Assembly: GCA_025934635.1 (NCBI GenBank)
Contig: JAICWX010000156.1
Location: 1 to 19,807, forward strand
Source: Streptosporangiaceae bacterium
GTDB lineage: Bacteria; Actinomycetota; Actinomycetes; Streptosporangiales; Streptosporangiaceae
Length of the DNA stretch: 19,807 nucleotides
Reading direction: 5' to 3'
Shown: piece by piece, positions 14,578-19,807 of the stretch
How the letters are laid out: the number at the start of each line of letters is the position of its first letter
Position numbering within the stretch: position 1 is the stretch's first letter
The notes under the pieces: generated by a model
Databases searched by the model: none
What the model saw: the letters and a program-made list of their open reading frames with translations, nothing else
Told to the model about the DNA's origin: nothing
Translations under genes and position numbers: made by a program

Positions 14578-15000
14578 TTACCGGACCCGCGGCGGCGGGG
14601 TGATGTCGGTGGCCAGGTCGGATACGACGATGTGGACCTCGTCGGCTTCCAGGCCGGCCAGTTCCCGGATCCGCTCCCGGACGTGGCGGCGGACCTGGGC
14701 GGTGACGGCGGCGACGGACGCGGGCCAGCGGACGGCCATCTCCAGGGTCACGAAGGCCTTCGACCCGTCCACCTCGATCCTGGTCCTGGGCAGCGCGGAC
14801 AGGTCGGTGTCCCGGACGCCGAGGTGCCCGGCGCCGGGGACGGCCCGGCCCAGCACGCGGGCCACCGCGGCGCCGGCGTCGGGATTCTCGGCGGCCGCCA
14901 TGGCGGCGATCTTGGTTACCACCACGTCGGCGATGGTGATGCGGCCCAGCTCGGTACGTCCGGCCAGCCGGGCGGGGGTGTCCTCGGCGGTGGCGGTCAT
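14578..15000 (-). CDS. Asp23/Gls24 family envelope stress protein (second copy)
   Basis: 140 residues with one Asp23 domain: GRITIADVVVTKIAAMAAAE opens it, GHLGVRDTDLSALPRTRIEV and FVTLEMAVRWPASVAAVTAQ form the middle strands, and VRERIRELAGLEADEVHIVV closes it. Asp23 proteins are soluble, form assemblies beneath the membrane and respond to envelope stress; the molecular job is still debated. I chose the ATG at 15000 because it overlaps the stop of the DUF2273 gene as ATGA; an in-frame ATG-like codon at 15027 would lie inside that gene. It differs clearly from the first Asp23 protein of the operon, so it is not a recent copy. Confidence 0.87.
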   Translation of the reverse strand: MTATAEDTPARLAGRTELGRITIADVVVTKIAAMAAAENPDAGAAVARVLGRAVPGAGHLGVRDTDLSALPRTRIEVDGSKAFVTLEMAVRWPASVAAVTAQVRRHVRERIRELAGLEADEVHIVVSDLATDITPPPRVR

Positions 15001-15179
15001 CGGCCGCGGCGGCTGCGCGACAGCCACGCCTGCGCGTCGAAGTCGCCGTCGAGGACCTTGGCGGCGCCGTAGCCGATCGCGCCGAACAAGGCGACGATCA
15101 GCATGTCACCGAAGTTGCCGAACACCAGGGCCAAGCCCAGGACAAGCCCGGTGATGGTAGCAAGCGCGGTTCGGTTCAT
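14997..15179 (-). CDS. DUF2273-type small membrane protein
   Basis: 60 residues with two tight hydrophobic segments, TALATITGLVLGLALVFG and MLIVALFGAIGYGAAKVL, followed by a charged tail (DGDFDAQAWLSRSRRGR). That is the size and layout of DUF2273 proteins that accompany Asp23 and AmaP in operons. GAAAG lies upstream of the ATG, with 40 bases separating it from the preceding gene. Its stop overlaps the next ATG. Likely a membrane partner of the Asp23 assembly; no enzymatic motifs. Confidence 0.8.
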   Translation of the reverse strand: MNRTALATITGLVLGLALVFGNFGDMLIVALFGAIGYGAAKVLDGDFDAQAWLSRSRRGR

Positions 15180-15219
15180 CTTTCACATCCAGACTGCGGA
15201 TAAACGGGTGCTTCGGGGC

Positions 15220-15609
15220 TCAGGCCGGCGGTAGCCCGGGTTCTGGCCAGGCCGCCGCGGCCTGCCCGCGCACGCCGGCGGAGGAGGCGAGCGGAGGATC
15301 GTCGATGTCGGCGATCAGGACGTCGACCGGGCGTGAGCCGGTCAGCGGGGCCAGGGCCACCTTGATCAGGGCGGCGAGATCGGTCGCCGGGACTCCCCAC
15401 CGGGACCGGATCTGCACCCGCACCCGGCCGCCGCTGACCTGCACGCCGGGCACCTTGCGGCCGGGCAGGTAGCTGGCTATCTCGCCGCCCTGCCCGCCGC
15501 CGAGCCCGGATACCCCGGCACAGCCGGCCACGGCCACGGCGACGGCGTCGACGTCGACGCCGTCGATCACCGCGGGACTGAGCGTGCTGACTCCCGGCGG
15601 AAGGGTCAT
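15220..15609 (-). CDS. Asp23-like small protein, degenerate domain
   Basis: 129 residues, translated from an ATG overlapping the stop of the first Asp23 gene (ATGA). The N-terminal third is valine/alanine/glycine-rich (GVDVDAVAVAVAGCAGVSGL, then a GGGQGG run) rather than a normal first Asp23 strand. The core GVQVSGGRVRVQIRSRWGVP, DLAALIKVALAPLTGSRPVD and VLIADIDDPP nevertheless mirrors the second half of Asp23: a beta pair, a helix and a final V-x-V-x-V-x-D-I strand. I call it Asp23-like with that caution. It has no membrane helix. The short proline/alanine-rich tail is not conserved-looking. Confidence 0.7.
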   Translation of the reverse strand: MTLPPGVSTLSPAVIDGVDVDAVAVAVAGCAGVSGLGGGQGGEIASYLPGRKVPGVQVSGGRVRVQIRSRWGVPATDLAALIKVALAPLTGSRPVDVLIADIDDPPLASSAGVRGQAAAAWPEPGLPPA

Positions 15610-16085
15610 GACACCCGCGCGGGAGTCGTGGTGTCCTGGTCGCCGTCGGTGGGCAGGTAGACATCGTCGACGGCGATGTTGACCTCGACCACGCGCAGGC
15701 CGGTCATCCGCTCGACGGACTGCTTGACGTTCCGCTGGATGCTGCGCCCCAGCTCGGCGATGCTGACGCCGTACTCCACCACGATGTCCAGGTCAATGGC
15801 GGCTTCAGTCTCCCCGACCTCGACCCCTACGCCCTGCGCCACGTTCGGGCCGGTGCTGCCGGGGATGCGCTCGCGGATCGAGCCGAACGCGCGGCTGCCG
15901 CTGGCGCCCATCGCGTGCACGCCGGCGATCTCGCGGCAGGCCTTGCCCGCGATCTTCTGCACCACGCTCTCGGCCACCGTGATCTGGCCCTCCTCGCTGG
16001 CCAGACGCTCCCTGGTCGCGGGGCTGGCCGTCGTGGTGGCCGTGCTCGGAGTCTCGCTGATCTTGGGTGTCACAGGCTGGGTCAT
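15606..16085 (-). CDS. Asp23/Gls24 family envelope stress protein (operon head)
   Basis: 159 residues from the ATG at 16085, chosen because AGGAG lies seven to eight bases upstream; the frame reads further up through leader DNA. After a Thr/Pro/Ser-rich tail (to about residue 27), the Asp23 domain runs EGQITVAESVVQKIAGKACR, EIAGVHAMG, VGVEVGETEAAIDLDIVVEY, GVSIAELGRSIQRNVKQSVE and RMTGLRVVEVNIAVDDVYLP. This is a full and very typical member. It is the first of six minus-strand genes with overlaps or short gaps, so one transcript is likely. The promoter candidate directly upstream is of ECF type, and a sigma factor gene is divergently placed 203 bases away. Confidence 0.93.
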   Translation of the reverse strand: MTQPVTPKISETPSTATTTASPATRERLASEEGQITVAESVVQKIAGKACREIAGVHAMGASGSRAFGSIRERIPGSTGPNVAQGVGVEVGETEAAIDLDIVVEYGVSIAELGRSIQRNVKQSVERMTGLRVVEVNIAVDDVYLPTDGDQDTTTPARVS

Positions 16086-16106
16086 CGGAATGCTCCTCGG
16101 GGATCG

Positions 16107-16135
16107 TGAGACCGGCGGGGCCAGGTTTCGGTTCC
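16107..16135 (-). promoter_or_regulatory. ECF-type promoter candidate for the Asp23 operon
   Basis: On the minus strand GGAACC (16135-16130) and GTCTCA (16112-16107) are separated by 17 bases. That matches the general G-G-A-A-C / G-T-C-T pattern of ECF sigma promoters. The -10 element lies about 21 bases before the ATG at 16085, leaving room for the AGGAG site. Pattern match by eye only. Confidence 0.45.
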
Positions 16136-16176
16136 CGGGCCCGCACAGAGTTAGACACCGCCCGCCGGGGATCCTC

Positions 16177-16205
16177 GCAACGTTTTTCCCGGATTCGCCC
16201 GTTAG
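16177..16205 (+). promoter_or_regulatory. ECF-type promoter candidate for the sigma/anti-sigma pair
   Basis: On the plus strand GCAACG (16177-16182) and CGTTAG (16200-16205) are separated by 17 bases, an A-A-C ... C-G-T arrangement typical of ECF promoters. It would give a leader of about 75 bases before the GTG at 16289. The elements differ from those on the opposite strand, so recognition by the same factor is not assured. Confidence 0.4.
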
Positions 16206-16288
16206 GTGACCCGCGGCCTGCATGCCCGGCCCGGGCGGGGGTAAGCGCAGGCACTCCGTTGGTCCGGCTATGACGAGGGGAGCATTGA

Positions 16289-16849
16289 GTGGAGGCAGCG
16301 GAGGCCGTCGAGCCCGGTGTGGGCGACGCCTACCTGGTGGCCCGCGCCCAGGAAGGGTACATCGATGCCTACGAGCTCCTCATCCAGCGGCATTCGGCCA
16401 TGGCGTACCGGGTCGCCCTGCGCCTGGCCGGTAACCACCACGACGCTCAGGACGTGGCCCAGGAAGCCCTCATCGCCGCCTGGGAGAACCTGGCCCGGTT
16501 CAAGGGCGGGTCGTCGTTCGCCACCTGGCTGTACCGGATCGTCACCCGCCGGGCCCTGAACAAAGTCAGCCGGAGCCGGACAGCCGGCTCCCTCGAGCTG
16601 CTGCCCGACGTCGCCGGCACCTCGGACGAGCCCGCCGACAAGACCGAGCGCAACCTGGCCATCGACGCGGTGAGCGACGCGCTGCTCGCGTTGCCGTTCG
16701 CGCAGCGGGCGGTGATCGTCCTTCACCATTTCGAGGAACTGTCCTACGCTGAGGTGGCGGCTATCACCGGGAGTACCGAGCCGGCCGTCCGCAGCCACCT
16801 GTTCCGCGCCCGCCGCGCGCTGGGCAAGACGCTGGAGGAGTGGAGGTGA
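16289..16849 (+). CDS. ECF-type sigma factor of the Asp23 locus
   Basis: 186 residues. Region 2: DAYLVARAQEGYIDAYELLI, DAQDVAQEALIAAWENLARF and SSFATWLYRIVTRRALNKVS, with the D-A-x-D-x-x-Q-E core-binding helix and the F-x-x-W-L-Y-R-I motif intact. Region 4: ALLALPFAQRAVIVLHHFEE, LSYAEVAAITGSTEPAVRSH and LFRARRAL. It lacks region 3, as ECF factors do. The GTG at 16289 is preceded by a GGGGAG site. It is divergent from the Asp23 operon, and its stop overlaps the GTG of a ZAS-Asp23 protein, the usual sigma/anti-sigma coupling. I infer it controls the divergent operon and itself. Confidence 0.93.
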   Translation: MEAAEAVEPGVGDAYLVARAQEGYIDAYELLIQRHSAMAYRVALRLAGNHHDAQDVAQEALIAAWENLARFKGGSSFATWLYRIVTRRALNKVSRSRTAGSLELLPDVAGTSDEPADKTERNLAIDAVSDALLALPFAQRAVIVLHHFEELSYAEVAAITGSTEPAVRSHLFRARRALGKTLEEWR

Positions 16850-17511
16850 GCGGCCCGGTGAACGACCCGGCCTCCGGCCGTCTCTCCGTCCGGCAGCTGC
16901 TGGACTCTGCTGCCCTGCCGTGCGGCGCCGACGTCGACCACCTGCTCGAGCAGGTCGCGGCCGGCCGGGTCGGCGACCAGGACGCGCACCAGCGGGACTG
17001 CGTGCACTGCCAGGCCGCGCTCGGCGAGCTGGCCGGCCTGTGGAGCCCGGTCAGCGAGGCGGCGGCGACCCCCGTGCCCGCCCCGCCCGGTCTGGTCGCG
17101 GCCGTGATGAGCCAGATCCGCACCCTGGCCCGCGACGTCTGGTACACCCTCGAAATCACCGAGACCGGCGTGGTCCGGATCGCGGCGCGGATCGTCGCCA
17201 CCCTGGCCCGCGATTGCGCCCGCACGATCCCCGGTGTCCGGGTCGCCCTGGGCCGGAGCACCCAGGGCAGGCTGGCCGCGCTCGCCGAGAAGGCCACCTT
17301 CGGGCACCGTCACCCGCACGCCGCTGTGGGCGTGCTCGGCCGCACCGCGGTGGTGGACCTGGCCGTGGCGGTAAGCTACGACCAGCCCGTCCACGAGGTC
17401 GCCCGCAACATCCAACGGCACGTCACCGCGACCCTGCGCGAGCAAGTGGGGCTGCAGAGCGTCACCGTCAATATCACCGTCGACGACATCCTCGGCGACG
17501 ACGAGTTATGA
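16846..17511 (+). CDS. Zinc-type anti-sigma motif fused to an Asp23 domain
   Basis: 221 residues from the GTG at 16846 (GTGA overlap with the sigma stop, GGAG upstream; an in-frame GTG at 16840 is the alternative). Residues 48-55 read H-Q-R-D-C-V-H-C, the exact HX3CX2C signature of zinc-binding anti-sigma (ZAS) factors, with helices before it (LLDSAALPCGADVDHLLEQV). After a proline-rich linker (about 70-85) and a helical segment, residues about 100-215 form an Asp23 domain: ITETGVVRIAARIVATLARD, HAAVGVLGRTAVVDLAVAVS, YDQPVHEVARNIQRHVTATL and LQSVTVNITVDDI. No transmembrane helix is present, so this is a soluble anti-sigma candidate. Its Asp23 part could join the Asp23 assembly and sense its state (inference). 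Confidence 0.85.
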   Translation: MSGPVNDPASGRLSVRQLLDSAALPCGADVDHLLEQVAAGRVGDQDAHQRDCVHCQAALGELAGLWSPVSEAAATPVPAPPGLVAAVMSQIRTLARDVWYTLEITETGVVRIAARIVATLARDCARTIPGVRVALGRSTQGRLAALAEKATFGHRHPHAAVGVLGRTAVVDLAVAVSYDQPVHEVARNIQRHVTATLREQVGLQSVTVNITVDDILGDDEL

Positions 17512-17544
17512 CCGCCTGTACGGGACCGCGCCTGGCAGGAGGGG

Positions 17545-17802
17545 CTAACGCACGCGCGCTGGCCTAGGGCCGTGACGGACCCGTTGCGCCGCCGCGGCCG
17601 CCAGCCGGACCGGCCACGGCCGGCGTCTCACGCCAGTCACCCGGGGCAGCGGTCCAGCGTGAGGGTCATGATCCGGGCGGAAAGAAGTCAGCCCCGTGAT
17701 GAAGACATCCGGATCGCCGCCACGGTCTGGATGATGCTCCCAGATGAAGTTCCTGCGATCCCGCCGGACCTCACGCATCGAGATCTCGTCCATCCGCGTC
17801 AT
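17545..17802 (-). CDS. Small HPD-motif (J-domain-like) protein, uncertain
   Basis: The minus-strand frame contains MREVRRDRRNFIWEHHPDRG, then GDPDVFITGL. The H-P-D with G-G-D-P after a basic helix is the hallmark of J-like domains found in short actinobacterial proteins of unknown role. From the ATG at 17802 it would be 85 residues (17793 or 17778 are alternatives), but the last half (PLPRVTGVRRRPWPVRLAAA onward) is arginine/alanine-rich and unconvincing. No strong ribosome binding site is seen. The frame is open further upstream to 18000 without recognisable content. It may be a partial gene. Confidence 0.45.
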   Translation of the reverse strand: MTRMDEISMREVRRDRRNFIWEHHPDRGGDPDVFITGLTSFRPDHDPHAGPLPRVTGVRRRPWPVRLAAAAAQRVRHGPRPARVR

Positions 17803-18426
17803 CACCGTTCTGCCGGGTAGCGTCGAGGTTAACGGTACGTGCAGGCCAGCTGACCTGACCAACATCTCGGAGACCACGGGCCGATCCCGGTATCCGTTGG
17901 CAGTAACACTGATGCATGCCGAACGGGCTGGGTACCCGCCGGCCATCAGCCTGTTGGCGGCGGTTGAAAAACGAGACAGGCTTGGACCACTACGGTACAA
18001 CCGGCTTTTTTTATCGCAGGCCGCGGCGATATTCCGGAAGTCTTCGTCCTGCTGAACTGGCCAAACGCCATTGCCTGCATCGATGGCCCCGGTCCGGCGC
18101 CCTGCGTCCAGGCGGATTATGGAGTAGGAATCCGGCGCGGATCGGCGCGCCGAGCATGCTCGGCAACCCCGACCATCGCCGACGCGCAGTCGCGGTTAGC
18201 CGTGCTGCAGGCAGCTTCCCCAACCGACCTTCCCGGCGAGTGGGTCCCGAAGCCGTTCTCCACGCAACGGAGACGACCAGTGGCCGAAGCCGCCCTTACC
18301 AGGCTGTCCCCCGCCTGACGCCAGCGCATTGAGCCCTATTACCGCAGGCCAGAGACGCCAGTGCCTTAGACGCGTTGCGCCGCGCCTGCCGTCAGCTGAC
18401 GCCGAAAGGCGCCATTGTCACTTGGC
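17803..18426. other. Gene-free stretch before the IS element
   Basis: About 620 bases with no recognisable gene. Frames are open by chance but arginine/proline-rich, and codon-position bias is weak. A run of seven T follows ACCGGC near 18000-18012, without a matching stem, so I do not call a terminator. It may be eroded DNA of earlier insertions. Confidence 0.5.
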
Positions 18427-18504
18427 TAGTGCTACGTTCCTTTTTGGGTAGTTAAATTAGGATGGGTAGCGGGAGCGTCGGCCAGGTGCGTGGAGGCGAG
18501 TCCG

Positions 18505-19637
18505 GTGCCGAAGTTCCTGCGAGCGCGTCCAGCGCACGATGATGGCGAAGACAGGAAGATCCGCCGGCTCGCGGCCGCGCGGCATGCCCCGGCGGACTGG
18601 AGCGAGCGGGCCCGGATCGTGGTGCTGAGCTGGGACGGGCTGGCTGCCCCGGCGATCGCTGCCCGGATCGGCTGCCATCAGAACACGGTGCGCCGCTGGC
18701 TGCACCGGTTCAACGCGGCCGGCATCGACGGGCTCGGCAACCAGCCCGGCGCCGGGCGCAAGCGGCGGGTCACCGAGGCGCAGCGGTCGGCCGTCATCGC
18801 CATGGCCCGCTCACTGCCGCCCGGGCAGCTGGCCCGCGACGCGACCGGGGAACTGTCCGCCGGCGATGAACGCGGCCCGGCGCAATGGACCCTGGACATC
18901 CTCGCCCAGACGGCACGGGACGCTGGCATCCAGGTAGGCCGCAGCCAGGTCCGGCGGATCCTGCTGGCCGAGAAGGTCCGCTGGCGGCGGACCCGCAGCT
19001 GGACGACCAGCACCGACCCGGAGTTCGCCCCAAAAGGACCCGGGTCGTGGAGCTCTATACCGCCCCGCCGCCGGGCTCCACCGTGATCTGCGCCGATGAG
19101 CTCGGCCCGGTCATCCCGCGCACCTTCCCGCCCGCACCGGGCGGGTCACCTGACGGGCACCGGATCAAGGCGCCGCTGGAGTACTCCCGCGGGCCGGAGA
19201 AGACCTGGGTCTACGGGGGGCTGCGCGTCGCCGACGGCCAGGCGGTCACCATGTGCGCCCCGTCCCGTAACAGCGCCTTCTACCAGGACTTCCTCCAGCT
19301 GGCCGAGCAAGCCAATCCCGAGGGCACGATCTGGGTCATCACCGACAACCTCTCCAGCCACGACAGCAAGAGCACCCGGGCCTGGCTGGAAGGCCATCCC
19401 CGCATCCAGCACGCCTTCATCCCCAAGCGCGCCTGCTGGCTGAACATGCAAAAAGGCTGGTGGCGGATCTTCCGGCGCCAGGCACTGGCCGGGCAGGACT
19501 TCGCCGACCCCGACGAGATCGCCCACGCCACCCGGGTCGCCACCGCCCAGCTCAACGCCCACGCCCGGCCCTGGATCTGGGGACGGCCCGAACCCAAACA
19601 CCGTTCCTATCGCCGACGCTTTATATACACTCTTTAA
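18505..19637 (+). CDS. IS630-type transposase in two frames (-1 shift), catalytic Glu apparently lost
   Basis: The first frame (GTG at 18505, GGAGG eight bases upstream) encodes the helix-turn-helix half: WSERARIVVLSWDGLAAPAI, CHQNTVRRWLHRFNAAGIDG, LGNQPGAGRKRRVTEAQRS and VRWRRTRSWTTSTDPEFAPK, running open to 19086. The DDE half continues in the -1 frame from about 19035: RTRVVELYTAPPPGSTVICA-D-E, YGGLRVADGQAVTMCAPSRN, IWVITDNLSSHDSKSTRAWL. The junction is CCCAAAA (19029-19035), a textbook slippery heptamer read C-CCA-AAA, so a programmed -1 shift giving one 377-residue protein is likely. The motif usually seen as W-L-N-L-Q-E-G-W-W-R reads W-L-N-M-Q-K-G-W-W-R here: Lys (codon 19452-19454) replaces the third catalytic acid. 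The copy is probably inactive for that reason. Confidence 0.85.
19029..19035 (+). promoter_or_regulatory. Slippery heptamer for -1 frameshifting
   Basis: CCCAAAA in the phase C-CCA-AAA, exactly where the two transposase frames must be joined. Both tRNAs can re-pair in the -1 frame (CCC-AAA). The next codons in the new frame restore the family sequence K-R-T-R-V-V-E. No downstream pseudoknot was worked out. Confidence 0.6.
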
Positions 19638-19659
19638 GGAACGTAGCACTAGTCACTTG

Positions 19660-19709
19660 ATCCTGAAATTAGACATCAGAATTGAAACTGAAAGATATCG
19701 CTGAGCTGG
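19660..19709. other. Short low-GC strip between the IS element and tRNA
   Basis: About 50 bases, clearly richer in A/T than the surrounding DNA, with no gene. It adjoins the 3' end of the tRNA gene, the usual side for integration of mobile elements. Confidence 0.5.
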
Positions 19710-19782
19710 AGCCCCGTTACGGAATCGAACCGTAGACCTTCTCCTTACCATGGAGACGCTCTGCCGACTGAGCTAACGGGGC
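19710..19782 (-). tRNA. tRNA-Thr (anticodon GGT)
   Basis: Read on the minus strand, a complete cloverleaf is visible. The acceptor stem is GCCCCGT/ACGGGGC, the D arm GCTC-AGTCGGCA-GAGC, and the anticodon stem TCTCC/GGAGA with loop ATGGTAA, putting GGT at positions 34-36 (reads ACC, threonine). The variable loop is AGGTC, and the T arm TACGG-TTCGATT-CCGTA. Total 73 bases including the discriminator T; CCA is not encoded. The sequence agrees with actinobacterial tRNA-Thr. Confidence 0.97.
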
Positions 19783-19807
19783 CGGTCTTCACTTGTCTCA
19801 CCTGCGG

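Larger units (their letters stand above)
18427..19651. mobile_element. IS630-family insertion sequence (complete, with terminal repeats and TA flanks)
   Basis: A 17-base identity, CTAGTGCTACGTTCCTT at 18426-18442, recurs inverted at 19636-19652. IS630 elements insert at TA, which they duplicate; TA is at 18427-18428 and 19650-19651, making the element proper 18429-19649 (1221 bp), ends GTGCTACG. One transposase, split over two frames, fills it. Just outside, TCACTTG occurs at 18418-18424 and again at 19653-19659. Confidence 0.9.

Noticed and set aside
14048..15154. Plus-strand 368-residue frame
   Set aside because: Antisense of two Asp23-operon genes; low-complexity Gly/Asp/Arg sequence with no domain.
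17995..18015. Possible terminator with a T run
   Set aside because: TTTTTTT is present but no matching stem precedes it, and no gene ends nearby on that strand.
1..19807. CRISPR array
   Set aside because: No regularly spaced direct repeats seen anywhere; the only repeats are the inverted arms, the IS ends and short duplications.

Overview
The window is high-GC DNA with strong G/C preference at third codon positions. GTG/TTG starts, overlapping ATGA/GTGA gene junctions and families such as DUF5999, DUF1206, DUF6286/AmaP and a NarL-type two-component pair point to an actinomycete, probably Streptosporangiales or Streptomyces-like. Genus is inferred only. All family calls come from recognising motifs by eye; no search was run.

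Layout. 1-1230 is a degraded zone: a 226-bp inverted duplication, each arm carrying the outward-facing start of a GlsB/YeaQ-type membrane protein, surrounds the last piece of an MFS transporter and is followed by a VOC-protein fragment. 1295-4370 is a tightly packed + strand operon: alkyltransferase, ECF sigma factor, second alkyltransferase, 14-helix-type MFS exporter. 4441-5974 (minus) holds a DUF1206 membrane protein, a DUF5999 protein and relics of a secreted protein and an IS21 transposase. 6688-7047 is a STAS-domain protein. 7178-7675 is a frameshifted integrase-type transposase remnant. 7815-9616 is a histidine kinase/response regulator pair, followed by a frameshifted GtrA gene and an intact GT39 membrane glycosyltransferase (to 11735). 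12279-13465 is a heavily decayed STAND-ATPase transcription regulator.

13482-17511 is the most coherent system: a six-gene minus-strand Asp23/AmaP-type envelope operon (two Asp23 proteins, one Asp23-like protein, DUF2273, DUF6286, AmaP). It is divergent from an ECF sigma gene and a protein that joins a canonical zinc-type anti-sigma motif (HX3CX2C) to an Asp23 domain. Both sides of the 203-bp divergent region carry ECF-like promoter elements. The likely circuit is that the ZAS-Asp23 protein holds the sigma factor, and release drives an Asp23/AmaP layer at the membrane.

The right end has a small HPD-motif (J-like) ORF, about 620 bp without recognisable genes, a complete IS630-type element with a CCCAAAA slippery site and an apparently mutated catalytic Glu, and a tRNA-Thr(GGT) gene on the minus strand. 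The many relics suggest repeated insertion and decay between intact operons.
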